A DNA stretch of 7,559 nt from Omnitrophica WOR_2 bacterium RIFCSPLOWO2_12_FULL_51_24 (GTDB lineage: Bacteria > Omnitrophota > Gorgyraeia > Pluralincolimonadales > Pluralincolimonadaceae), in contig MHHC01000018.1 in NCBI GenBank assembly GCA_001805885.1, positions 1-7,559 on the forward strand, given 5' to 3'. Below are positions 1 to 6,907 of the stretch, in pieces. The stretch's first letter is position 1. Each line of letters starts with the position of its first letter. A model generated the notes under the pieces. The model was not told the origin of the DNA, made no database searches, and saw nothing but the letters and a program-made list of their open reading frames with translations. The position numbers and the translations under genes are program-made.

Positions 1-451
1 CTCGATAAGCAAGTCCAAGACCTCGGTCATCTTTATCAACCAGATACGCGAGAAGATAGGCGTCATGTTCGGCAATCCCGAGACGACGCCGGGCGGTCGC
101 GCGCTCAAATTTTACGCGTCGGTCAGGCTTGACATCAGGCGCATCGAGAACATCAAGGTCAATGACCTGTCTGTCGGAAGCCATGTAAGGGTCAAAGTCG
201 TAAAAAACAAGGTCGCGCCGCCGTTCCGTCAGGCGGAGTTCGACATAATCTACAACGAAGGCATCTCAAAGACCGGCGATATCATCGACCTTGCTGTAAC
301 CCATGACATCATCGAGAAATCCGGCTCATGGCTCATTTACGGCGATCAGAAACTCGGACAGGGGCGGGATAACGCGAAGGCCTTCCTTAAGGAAAACCCG
401 AAAGTCTTTCACGAATTAGAAAAGAAGATCAAAGAGAAAGCTATCGCGTAA
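1..451 (+). CDS. recA: RecA recombinase, C-terminal part (5' truncated by window)
   Basis: RecA binds single-stranded DNA, catalyses ATP-dependent homologous strand exchange and stimulates LexA-type self-cleavage in the cytoplasm. The reading frame is open from base 2 and gives about 149 residues. They include FINQIREKIGVMFGNPETTP, which spans the end of the ATPase core and DNA-binding loop L2, then GGRALKFYASVRLDIRR, a near-invariant RecA stretch. RVKVVKNKVAPPFRQAEFDI and the small C-terminal domain (GQGRDNAKAFLKENP) follow. The first visible residues correspond to roughly residue 170 of E. coli RecA, so the Walker A half lies upstream. The protein stops soon after ELEKKIKEKAIA and lacks the long acidic tail of E. 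coli RecA. The next gene starts 22 bp downstream with no terminator between, so readthrough into htrA is likely. The identification is very secure. Confidence 0.98.
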   Translation, partial: SISKSKTSVIFINQIREKIGVMFGNPETTPGGRALKFYASVRLDIRRIENIKVNDLSVGSHVRVKVVKNKVAPPFRQAEFDIIYNEGISKTGDIIDLAVTHDIIEKSGSWLIYGDQKLGQGRDNAKAFLKENPKVFHELEKKIKEKAIA

Positions 452-456
452 ACATG

Positions 457-466
457 TAAGGAGAGG
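457..466 (+). promoter_or_regulatory. Strong Shine-Dalgarno of htrA
   Basis: The short recA-htrA gap contains TAAGGAGAGG, a purine-rich match to the anti-Shine-Dalgarno sequence. Its GAGG core ends 7 nt before the ATG at 474. It supports that start and suggests efficient, independent initiation of htrA on a recA readthrough transcript. It is the best ribosome binding site in the window. Confidence 0.8.
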
Positions 467-473
467 GATTAAA

Positions 474-1886
474 ATGTTGAAGCGGTTTGTTTTTGTATTG
501 GTGTTTATGGTCGTATTATTGGCGGGTTTTGGCGGGCGTGTATCGGCAAACCCGCAGGACCTGGGCGTCGCCAAGGCGCTCGAGAATACGTTTGCCGAGG
601 TGGCGGATAAGGTCGGCCCGGCAGTGGTCTCGATCTCGACGGTCCATACGGCGAAGTTAAAAGGCGGCCAGAACCCGTTCGGCAACGACGAGATGTTCCG
701 TCAGTTCTTCAAGGACTTCTTCGGCAATATGCCTGACCGCGAATTCCAACAGCGCGGGCTGGGTTCGGGCTTTATAATCGACGCGGACGGCTATATCCTT
801 ACCAATCAACATGTCATCGAGGGCGCCGATAAGATCGAAGTCACGTTGTCCGATGGGAGAAAATTTCCGGCGAAGGTAAAGGGCCAGGACGAGAGGGCCG
901 ACCTCGCTGTATTAAAGATAAATGCGAAAAATTTAAAAGCCCTTGAGCTGGATGATTCGGATAACGTGAAGATAGGGCAATTTGCGATAGCGGCCGGTAA
1001 TCCCTTCGGCATCGCCAGTAAACCGACGGTCACCATCGGCGTCATAAGCGCCCTCAACCGTTCCCTGCCGAGGGCGGCATACGGGGACAAGGATTATTCC
1101 GACCTTATGCAGACCGATGCGGCGATAAACCCAGGAAACAGCGGCGGCCCCTTGGTCGATATCGAAGGCAAGGTTATAGGCATCAACGTCGCGATCATAT
1201 CCACGACCGGCGGTTATCAGGGCATAGGATTCGCGATACCGATAAATACGGCGAAGCGCGTCCTGAGCGACCTCATCTCCGGGAGGAAGGTCCTTTATGG
1301 CTGGCTTGGCGTAAATGTCCAGGACCTCGATGAGGACCTGGCCAAACAATTCGGCATCTCCGAAACCAAAGGCGTCTTGGTCGCCAAAGTATTGTCCGGC
1401 AGCCCGTCTGAAAAAGGAAATATGAGGAATGGTGATATCATCAAGACATTCGACGGGAAGCCTGTTGAAAATGTCCGCGAGCTTTTGAAACTTGTAGGGA
1501 GGGCGCCTATAGGAAAGAAAGTCAAAGTCGTCGTCCTGCGCGATAAAAAGGAGGCCGCCCTCGATATAGAGGTGGCCCAGCGGCCCGACGAACTGAAAGA
1601 GTATGCCGAGACCGAATTGGGCAACTGGCGCGGTCTGGAAGTCAAGATATCTGAGAAGGGCGGCGTTGTCGTCACTAATGTCGTCCCGGGCAGCCCGACA
1701 GACGAGGCCGGCCTGAGACGCGGCGACGTCATTACCGAAATGAATAAGAAGCCTATAAAAAACCTCAAGGACTATGATGACGCGACAAAGTCCGCGAAGG
1801 GCGATGTGCTGGTACTTACCTCGCGCGGCTACGCCGTGGTCAAGGAAGAAGTGAAAGAGGAACAAAAAGAAAACGAAAAGCAGTAA
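474..1886 (+). CDS. Periplasmic serine protease of the HtrA/DegP family
   Basis: This 470-residue protease/chaperone would degrade or refold damaged envelope proteins in the periplasm. The N-terminus MLKRFVFVLVFMVVLLAGFG is a basic end plus hydrophobic core, followed by a plausible signal peptidase site after A25 (RVSA/N). The trypsin-like domain carries the triad H113 (ILTNQHV), D143 (ERADLAVL) and S223 in GNSGGPL. An LA-loop-like stretch rich in Phe lies at about 66-92. PDZ1 spans about 275-370 (YGWLGVNVQDL) and PDZ2 about 385-455, ending in a charged Lys/Glu tail. The length matches DegP/DegQ proteins. Two PDZ domains argue against a DegS-type single-PDZ sensor, but DegP and DegQ (or MucD) cannot be separated here, so no symbol is given. 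The gene lies between recA and recX, which are usually adjacent, and was probably inserted into that pair. Confidence 0.95.
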   Translation: MLKRFVFVLVFMVVLLAGFGGRVSANPQDLGVAKALENTFAEVADKVGPAVVSISTVHTAKLKGGQNPFGNDEMFRQFFKDFFGNMPDREFQQRGLGSGFIIDADGYILTNQHVIEGADKIEVTLSDGRKFPAKVKGQDERADLAVLKINAKNLKALELDDSDNVKIGQFAIAAGNPFGIASKPTVTIGVISALNRSLPRAAYGDKDYSDLMQTDAAINPGNSGGPLVDIEGKVIGINVAIISTTGGYQGIGFAIPINTAKRVLSDLISGRKVLYGWLGVNVQDLDEDLAKQFGISETKGVLVAKVLSGSPSEKGNMRNGDIIKTFDGKPVENVRELLKLVGRAPIGKKVKVVVLRDKKEAALDIEVAQRPDELKEYAETELGNWRGLEVKISEKGGVVVTNVVPGSPTDEAGLRRGDVITEMNKKPIKNLKDYDDATKSAKGDVLVLTSRGYAVVKEEVKEEQKENEKQ

Positions 1887-1941
1887 AGTCGGGATAGATA
1901 AAGAAGCGTTTCAGAAAGCGAAGGCGGACGCCTTAAGGCTT
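1855..1941 (+). other. In-frame N-terminal coding extension of recX without a canonical start
   Basis: The recX frame stays open upstream of the TTG at 1942 back to a TGA at 1852-1854, overlapping the 3' end of htrA. Translation of 1894-1941 reads IDKEAFQKAKADALRLL and runs directly into RFRPRS. This matches the first helix of RecX proteins, where a KA..ALRLL..RPRS pattern is usual. No ATG, GTG or TTG exists in this frame between 1855 and 1942. The only near-cognate candidate noticed is ATA at 1894. The extension looks like real coding sequence by similarity, but how it would be initiated is unclear. Confidence 0.55.
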
Positions 1942-2379
1942 TTGAGATTCCGCCCTCGAAGCATCAAAGAGATGGCCCAGCGGCTCAAGCAGAAGGGCCA
2001 TCGCGGTTTTATAATAGCGCGGGCGATCGACGAGCTCAAGCAGAAGGATTTCCTTGACGATAAAGTCTTCGCAAAGCTCTGGATAGGCGGCAGGATATCG
2101 CTTAAACCGTCAGGAAAAAACCTGATCGTAAGAGAGCTTAAATCCAAGGGCCTGGACGACGAGTCGATAAGCGCTGCATTCGGCGAATACGAGGGATCTT
2201 TCGACGAATATGAGATGGCAAGGCCGCTCGCGCGAAGAAAGCTCGAGCAGATGAAAGGCATCGAGGGAGAGAAGGCGAAGAAGAAACTTCTCGATTTCCT
2301 GAGCAGGCGCGGGTTTTCATACGACACGATCTGGAGAATAATAAAGGATAGTTTCGGAAATACGGCTGATCTGGAATAA
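1942..2379 (+). CDS. recX: RecX family regulator of RecA (start uncertain)
   Basis: RecX binds in the groove of RecA filaments and modulates recombinase and co-protease activity. From the TTG at 1942 the protein has 145 residues. Recognisable elements are RPRSIKEMAQRLKQKGH (end of the first three-helix repeat), DELKQKDFLDDKVFAKLWI with the family-typical FLDD.KFA pattern, IVRELKSKGLDDESI, and a last repeat with FLSRRGFSYDTIWRII. These fit the tandem three-helix repeats of RecX and its small size of about 150-170 residues. The family's first helix extends about 16 residues further upstream in frame, so TTG 1942 is probably not the true N-terminus. It is simply the only canonical start available. 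A weak AGG lies only 3 nt before it. The gene is separated from recA by htrA and is followed by alaS after 20 bp, as in the common recA-recX-alaS order. Confidence 0.88.
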   Translation: MRFRPRSIKEMAQRLKQKGHRGFIIARAIDELKQKDFLDDKVFAKLWIGGRISLKPSGKNLIVRELKSKGLDDESISAAFGEYEGSFDEYEMARPLARRKLEQMKGIEGEKAKKKLLDFLSRRGFSYDTIWRIIKDSFGNTADLE

Positions 2380-2399
2380 TATAACTCCCCGGCAAAAGT

Positions 2400-5075
2400 A
2401 TGACTACAGACGAACTGCGTAAGAAGTTTTTGTTTTTTTTCGCCTCAAAAGGCCACCCGGTTATATCGTCCGACTCGTTGGTCCCTAAAGACGACCCTAC
2501 CGTTCTATTCACCGGCGCGGGAATGAACCAGTTCAAGGATTATTTCCTGGGCAAGCGAAAAGATATGAAGCGCGCGGCGAGCTGCCAGAAGTGCCTCAGG
2601 ACGGGCGACCTCGATAATGTCGGAAAGACGCCGTCGCATCACAGCTTCTTCGAGATGCTCGGGAATTTCTCTTTCGGCGACTATTTCAAGGACGAGGCAA
2701 TAATTTGGGCGTGGGGATTCCTGACTAAAGAGCTCGGGATGAAGGAGAATGACCTCTGGGTATCTGTCTATAAAGACGATGACGAGGCCTACAAATTTTG
2801 GCGGGATAAAATAAAAGTGCCCGAGGAGAAGATAGTGAGGTTTGGCGCCAAGGAGAATTTCTGGCCGGCGAACGCGCCCGAGGACGGACCGAACGGACCA
2901 TGCGGGCCCTGTTCGGAGATTTATTACGATTACGGTCGCTGTTTCGTCGGCAAGACCTGTCCCGATCCGGACCACTGTGCGCCTGGATGCCCCTGTGGGC
3001 GGTTCGTCGAGGTCTGGAATCTCGTCTTCACGCAATTTAACCGCGTAGGACCAAATAAGCTCGAGCCGCTCCCGAGCAAGAATATAGATACGGGAATGGG
3101 GCTTGAGCGTCTCGCGTCTGTCATGCAGGGCGTCGCGACGAATTTCGAGACGGATATATTTGTCCCGATTATTTTGAATATAGAACGATTGGTCAAGGAA
3201 ATCGGAACAGGTGAATATGCATTGGACAAGAAAGACAGATTAAGTTATCGAAATGCTATAGCAGATCATATAAGGGCGGCGGTGTTTTGCATAGCAGATG
3301 GGGTATTGCCTTCAAATAACCGTCAGGGATATGTCCTGAAGATGCTTATCAGGCGCTCTTTGGTCAACGGTGGATTTTTAGGGATTAAGGGACCTTTTCT
3401 TTATAAGTTAGTAGATCCCGTAATTCGAGTTATGAGAAACGGTTATCCCGAATTAATAGGCAGGGGAGAAAACATAAGTTTAATAATAAAAACTGAAGAG
3501 GAAAAATATTTTTCCATCACTGAAGAAGTCAGGGGCGCTTTTGATACTGTAATGTTCGGGCTTAAAGATAAGAATATAGATGTGATCCCCTGCGAAAGCG
3601 TATTTTATTTTCATGACACAAAGGGCTTACCTATCGAACTGATCAAGGAATATGCTGAGACAAATGGTTTAAGATTAGATCTGGATGGTTATGAAAAATT
3701 GATGGAAGAACAGCGCGAGAAGTCCCGGGGCGCTACAAAACTCACAGGCGAGATATTCGCCGAGACGTTGACCGCCGCTGTCCTGGACGCCGACGTCAAA
3801 TCGGAATTCGTAGGATATGAGAACCTCGAATCAGATGCGGCGGTTAAGGCGGTCTTAAAAGATAATAAGTCCATAAGCGGCGTGACCGGTCCCGCCGAGT
3901 TCGCGCTCGTACTCGATGTGACGCCTTTCTACGGTGAGACCGGCGGTCAGGTCGGAGATACAGGCGTAATCGAGGGGAAAGGATTTAAGATAGAGGTCGT
4001 AGACACAAAACTTGTAGAAAAGATACCCGTCCATATTTGCAAGTTGAAAGAAGGAGAGCTTAAGGTCGAGGATAAGGTCAAGGCGAAGGTGGATACGGAA
4101 AGGAGAATGGCGATCGCGCGCCATCACACAGCGACCCATCTTTTGCAGGCCGCCCTAAGAAGGGTCCTCGGTCCGCACATCAACCAATCGGGTTCGCTTG
4201 TTGCGCCGGATAGATTGAGATTCGACTTTACGCATTTCAAGGGCCTTACCGGAGAGGAACTTGAAGCGGTTGAGAGTTTGGTCAACGATTACATAAGGCT
4301 CAATACCTATCTCAAAGTCAACACGATGGATCTGGAAGAAGCCAAGAAGTCAGGAGCGACCGCCTTATTCGGAGAAAAATATGACCAGAAAGTACGCGTC
4401 GTAAGTGTCGAAGATCTATCCAGGGAGTTATGCGGGGGGACACACTTGCGCGCGACCGGTGAGATAGGGATATTCAAGATCACGGGCGAGTCGTCTGTCG
4501 CGGCCGGGATACGCAGGATCGAGGCGATCGCCGGAGAGGTTGCTTATAAAAAAATAAAGGAATCCGAGGGCGATCTAAAGACTATAGCGGAAACACTCAA
4601 GATAAAACCCGAAGACATGCCTGCAGAGATCGAAAAACTCACAGATCAGGTAAAGGAGTTAGAAAAAAAGCTCAAAAATTATGAAGCCGGGAACCTCAGG
4701 GAGAAGGCGAAAGAGCTTGTCTCAAAGAAGGAATTGTTGGATAATAAGACCGTTCTTGTCGCCGGAAGGATTGACGGCTGCGCGCCTGATACCCTCGTAA
4801 GCCTTACCGATTCGATAAAAGCGGCATCAAAAGATAACACGATATCGATACTGGCCGGGGCTTTCGAGGAGAAGGCCTTTATCGTCGTAGGGATGTCGCA
4901 GGACCTCGTCAAGGCTGGGCTGGATTCACGCGCGATCGTAAAATATATATCAAAGGTCATCTCCGGGGGCGGCGGCGGAAGGCCTGACCTTGCGCAGGCA
5001 GGAGGAAAAGATATTTCAAGGCTCGATGAGGCATTAAAGGCCGGGATCGATGCGGTAAAGGAACTTAAAAAATGA
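2400..5075 (+). CDS. alaS: Alanyl-tRNA synthetase
   Basis: This cytoplasmic class II synthetase activates alanine, charges tRNA-Ala and hydrolyses mischarged Ser/Gly. Its 891 residues compare with 876 in E. coli. The catalytic core shows SLVPKDDPTVLFTGAGMNQF, HHSFFEMLGNFSFGDYF (about 80-96, motif 2) and DTGMGLERLA (about 230-239, motif 3). A Cys-rich insert is at C181, C187, C193, C197 and C199. Residues matching E. coli N303 and D400, which read the G3:U70 pair, are N306 (PSNN) and D406 (HDTKGLP). The editing domain has the zinc set H576-x3-H580 and C678-GGT-H682. A coiled linker (about 735-780) leads to C-Ala with GGGGGRPDLAQAGG near 855. The start lacks an obvious Shine-Dalgarno. The last codons overlap hisD by ATGA. 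A stretch at about residues 256-437 is unusually AT-rich. The protein itself is complete and all key residues are present. Confidence 0.98.
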   Translation: MTTDELRKKFLFFFASKGHPVISSDSLVPKDDPTVLFTGAGMNQFKDYFLGKRKDMKRAASCQKCLRTGDLDNVGKTPSHHSFFEMLGNFSFGDYFKDEAIIWAWGFLTKELGMKENDLWVSVYKDDDEAYKFWRDKIKVPEEKIVRFGAKENFWPANAPEDGPNGPCGPCSEIYYDYGRCFVGKTCPDPDHCAPGCPCGRFVEVWNLVFTQFNRVGPNKLEPLPSKNIDTGMGLERLASVMQGVATNFETDIFVPIILNIERLVKEIGTGEYALDKKDRLSYRNAIADHIRAAVFCIADGVLPSNNRQGYVLKMLIRRSLVNGGFLGIKGPFLYKLVDPVIRVMRNGYPELIGRGENISLIIKTEEEKYFSITEEVRGAFDTVMFGLKDKNIDVIPCESVFYFHDTKGLPIELIKEYAETNGLRLDLDGYEKLMEEQREKSRGATKLTGEIFAETLTAAVLDADVKSEFVGYENLESDAAVKAVLKDNKSISGVTGPAEFALVLDVTPFYGETGGQVGDTGVIEGKGFKIEVVDTKLVEKIPVHICKLKEGELKVEDKVKAKVDTERRMAIARHHTATHLLQAALRRVLGPHINQSGSLVAPDRLRFDFTHFKGLTGEELEAVESLVNDYIRLNTYLKVNTMDLEEAKKSGATALFGEKYDQKVRVVSVEDLSRELCGGTHLRATGEIGIFKITGESSVAAGIRRIEAIAGEVAYKKIKESEGDLKTIAETLKIKPEDMPAEIEKLTDQVKELEKKLKNYEAGNLREKAKELVSKKELLDNKTVLVAGRIDGCAPDTLVSLTDSIKAASKDNTISILAGAFEEKAFIVVGMSQDLVKAGLDSRAIVKYISKVISGGGGGRPDLAQAGGKDISRLDEALKAGIDAVKELKK
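3165..3710 (+). other. Compositionally atypical AT-rich segment inside alaS
   Basis: A hand count gives about 210 G+C in 540 bases (about 39%) for 3181-3720. The lines on either side (3061-3120 and 3721-3780) have 35/60 and 37/60. CpG drops from about 7-8 per 60 bases in those flanks to about 2 per 60 inside. Codons switch from TTC, CTC, GTC and ATC to TTT, TTA/TTG, ATT, TAT, AAT, GGA/GGT and CGA/AGA. The reading frame is uninterrupted and the protein is normal AlaRS, including N306 and D406. The pattern suggests a recombination tract from a lower-GC relative. Boundaries are approximate. Confidence 0.7.
5057..5075 (+). promoter_or_regulatory. alaS-hisD translational coupling: ATGA overlap with internal Shine-Dalgarno
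   Basis: The hisD ATG (5072-5074) overlaps the alaS TGA (5073-5075) as ATGA. AAAGGAA at 5057-5063, inside the alaS coding sequence, gives a Shine-Dalgarno about 9 nt upstream of the ATG. The layout implies that ribosomes finishing alaS re-initiate on hisD. Confidence 0.75.
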
Positions 5076-6295
5076 AGATCATAAAACTTTATAGTAAAGA
5101 GTTCGAGAAACTTTGTAACAGGTATAACAACCGCAAGAAACGCGTAGCGGACAGCGTGACCAAGATCGTCGAAGATGTCCGCCTGAACGGCGACGACGCG
5201 GTCATAAAGTATACGCGCAAGTTCGATAAGGTAAAACTCTCGCCCAGGCAGCTTAAGGTCACAGAGAGCGAGGCGAGCGGCGCGTTCCAGGATATCGATT
5301 CCGAATTTATCGCCGAACTGAAAAATATCATCGATAATGTGACTAAGTTTTATAAGAAGCAGGTAAAGAACAGGAAATCCTGGAGGATCGTGGACGAGGA
5401 CGGTGTAGTTCTCGGGGAAAAATACGAGCCGATCGAAAAGGTCGGGATATATGTCCCGGCAGGGACCGCTCCGCTTATTTCGACGGTATATATGACCGTG
5501 ATTCCGGCAAGGGTGGCCGGAGTGAAATCGATAGTCCTTTGCACACCTCCGAATAAATACGAGAGCGTCGACCCGTATATCTTGGCCGTCGCGAATCTCC
5601 TGAAAGTCGATGAGATATACAAGGTCGGCGGCGCGCAGGCGATAGCCGCGCTCGCTTTCGGCACGAAGACGATCCCCAAAGTCGATAAGATAGTCGGTCC
5701 GGGAAACGATTACGTGACCGAGGCGAAGAGGCAGGTCTTTGGTTATGCCGATATAGATATGATCGCCGGCCCGTCAGAGGTCGTCATCCTGGCGAACAGG
5801 TCGACGAATCCGATTTTCGCGATGAAGGACCTTGAGGCGCAGAGCGAGCACTTCAAGGGATTGCCGATATTAGTCACGACTTCGAAACCGCTCGCGAAAA
5901 CGCTTAAAAAGGAGGTCGCAAACGGTTATATAATCATCGCTAAGAACCTCGATGAGGCATGCGATGTGGTGAACCGTCTGGCGCCGGAGCACTTGCAGAT
6001 AATGGTCAAGAACCCGCAAAAATGGCTTAAGAAGATTAAAAACGCGGGCGCGATATTCCTAGGCCAGTATTCACCGACAGCTATAGGAGATTACGTTGCC
6101 GGGCCCAGCCATGTACTGCCGACGAGCGGCACAGCGAGGTTCTTCTCAGGCCTTGGGGTAGAGGATTTCGTCAAGTCATCCCACATAATATCGTATTCCA
6201 AGAAGGCGCTCGAGAAGGCGAAGAAGTCGATAGAGAAGATATCGAAGCTCGAGGGACTCAATAAACACATGGAATCTATCAAAGTGAGGTTCTAA
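5072..6295 (+). CDS. hisD: Histidinol dehydrogenase
   Basis: This zinc- and NAD-dependent cytoplasmic enzyme oxidises L-histidinol to L-histidinal and then to L-histidine, the last two steps of histidine synthesis. Its 407 residues are slightly fewer than the 434 of E. coli HisD. The family signature appears as DIDMIAGPSEVVILA (about 227-241). Residues matching the known zinc ligands are Q257 and H260 (EAQSEH), D340 (AIGDYVAGPSHVLPT) and H399 (EGLNKHM). The catalytic pair is E306-H307 in RLAPEHLQ. The N-terminal half holds the expected YVPAGTAPLISTVYM and KVGGAQAIAALAFGT nucleotide-fold segments. The start is fixed by the ATGA overlap with alaS plus a good Shine-Dalgarno. The hisB ATG follows immediately after the stop codon, so translation of hisB is also probably coupled. 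Nothing appears missing or broken. Confidence 0.97.
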   Translation: MKIIKLYSKEFEKLCNRYNNRKKRVADSVTKIVEDVRLNGDDAVIKYTRKFDKVKLSPRQLKVTESEASGAFQDIDSEFIAELKNIIDNVTKFYKKQVKNRKSWRIVDEDGVVLGEKYEPIEKVGIYVPAGTAPLISTVYMTVIPARVAGVKSIVLCTPPNKYESVDPYILAVANLLKVDEIYKVGGAQAIAALAFGTKTIPKVDKIVGPGNDYVTEAKRQVFGYADIDMIAGPSEVVILANRSTNPIFAMKDLEAQSEHFKGLPILVTTSKPLAKTLKKEVANGYIIIAKNLDEACDVVNRLAPEHLQIMVKNPQKWLKKIKNAGAIFLGQYSPTAIGDYVAGPSHVLPTSGTARFFSGLGVEDFVKSSHIISYSKKALEKAKKSIEKISKLEGLNKHMESIKVRF

Positions 6296-6298
6296 ATG
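6284..6298 (+). promoter_or_regulatory. hisB ribosome binding site inside the end of hisD
   Basis: GTGAGG at 6284-6289 lies in the last codons of hisD, 6 nt before the ATG at 6296. That ATG directly abuts the hisD TAA (6293-6295). It fixes the hisB start and indicates translational coupling between the two genes. Confidence 0.7.
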
Positions 6299-6907
6299 AA
6301 GAAGACCAGGGCCGTAAAACATCAGAGAAAAACGACCGAGACGGATGTGAAGATAGAGTTGAACCTCGATGGCGCCGGGAAATTCCGGATTTATACGGGT
6401 ATCGGGTTCCTCGATCACATGCTCTCTTTATTCGCCAGGCACGGCTGTTTTAACCTTAAACTTATGGCAAAGGGCGATCTCGAAGTAGATATCCATCACA
6501 CTAACGAGGACGTCGGTATTGCTCTGGGAGAGGCTTTCGCCAAAGCCGTCGGAAATAAGAAAGGTATACGCCGGTTCGGGTCGATGAATGTCGCGGTGCC
6601 GATGGAAGAGGCGCTTGCCCGCATCGCTCTGGATATAAACGGCAGGCCGTCTCTTTATATGCGTTGTCTCGGAAAACCTGTGCCGCCGACTTATATCGAC
6701 AGGCAGGGTTATTCCCTGAACAGCGCCAAGCAATTCCTGGAGGCATTTGTAAGGAACGCGGGCATAAATCTGCACGTTGAATACCGCGGCGAGGACCTTC
6801 ATCATGTCCTTGAAGCGATATTCAAGGCTCTGGGGCGGGCCCTGTGCGACGCGACCAGGCTAGACCCGCGCATCAAGGGAGTGCCTTCAACAAAAGGGAA
6901 ATTATGA
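6296..6907 (+). CDS. hisB: Imidazoleglycerol-phosphate dehydratase (monofunctional HisB)
   Basis: This manganese enzyme dehydrates imidazole glycerol phosphate to imidazole acetol phosphate in histidine synthesis. Its 203 residues match the single-domain form (about 195-200). There is no fused histidinol-phosphatase domain as in E. coli. Metal and active-site motifs are GFLDHMLSLFARHG (H41, H49), VDIHHTNEDVGIALG (H67, H68, E71) and GEDLHHVLEAIFKALGRAL (H169, H170, E173). The usual VPM-EALAR stretch is present as VPMEEALARIALDINGRP. The second His-His motif has Asp where many family members have Asn (G-x-N-x-HH). This is probably a tolerated variant. A separate histidinol-phosphatase must be encoded elsewhere if the pathway is complete. 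The stop TGA overlaps a possible hisH start (ATGA at 6904-6907). Confidence 0.97.
   Translation: MKKTRAVKHQRKTTETDVKIELNLDGAGKFRIYTGIGFLDHMLSLFARHGCFNLKLMAKGDLEVDIHHTNEDVGIALGEAFAKAVGNKKGIRRFGSMNVAVPMEEALARIALDINGRPSLYMRCLGKPVPPTYIDRQGYSLNSAKQFLEAFVRNAGINLHVEYRGEDLHHVLEAIFKALGRALCDATRLDPRIKGVPSTKGKL
6894..6907 (+). promoter_or_regulatory. hisB-hisH ATGA overlap with upstream AAGGGA
   Basis: AAGGGA at 6894-6899 lies about 4 nt before ATG 6904-6906, which overlaps the hisB TGA as ATGA. This mirrors the alaS-hisD junction and favours 6904 as the hisH start. The second in-frame ATG at 6934 has only GGGGGA about 12 nt upstream, buried in a hairpin arm. Confidence 0.5.

Noticed and set aside
1287..1300. 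AAGGTCC within htrA as a further copy of the hisH palindrome
   Set aside because: Only the first seven bases match. The rest (TTTATGG) cannot form the stem, so it is a chance match.
933..1865. 310-codon open frame on the minus strand opposite htrA
   Set aside because: It is antisense to a fully convincing HtrA, its translation shows no recognisable motif, and its openness follows from the codon bias of the sense gene.
1863..1886. A-rich slippery tract at the end of htrA as a -1 frameshift site into recX
   Set aside because: recX lies in the +1 frame relative to htrA, so a standard -1 slip on the A-rich run would not reach it. Only the weaker +1 option remains, noted under the recX start.
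2505..3035. 176-codon open frame on the minus strand opposite alaS
   Set aside because: It lies wholly within the conserved catalytic core of AlaRS and its translation resembles no known family. It is a shadow frame.
4962..4985. GGC/GGG-rich tract near the alaS end as a simple repeat
   Set aside because: It encodes the conserved glycine-rich GGGGGRPDLAQAGG segment of the AlaRS C-Ala domain and needs no other explanation.
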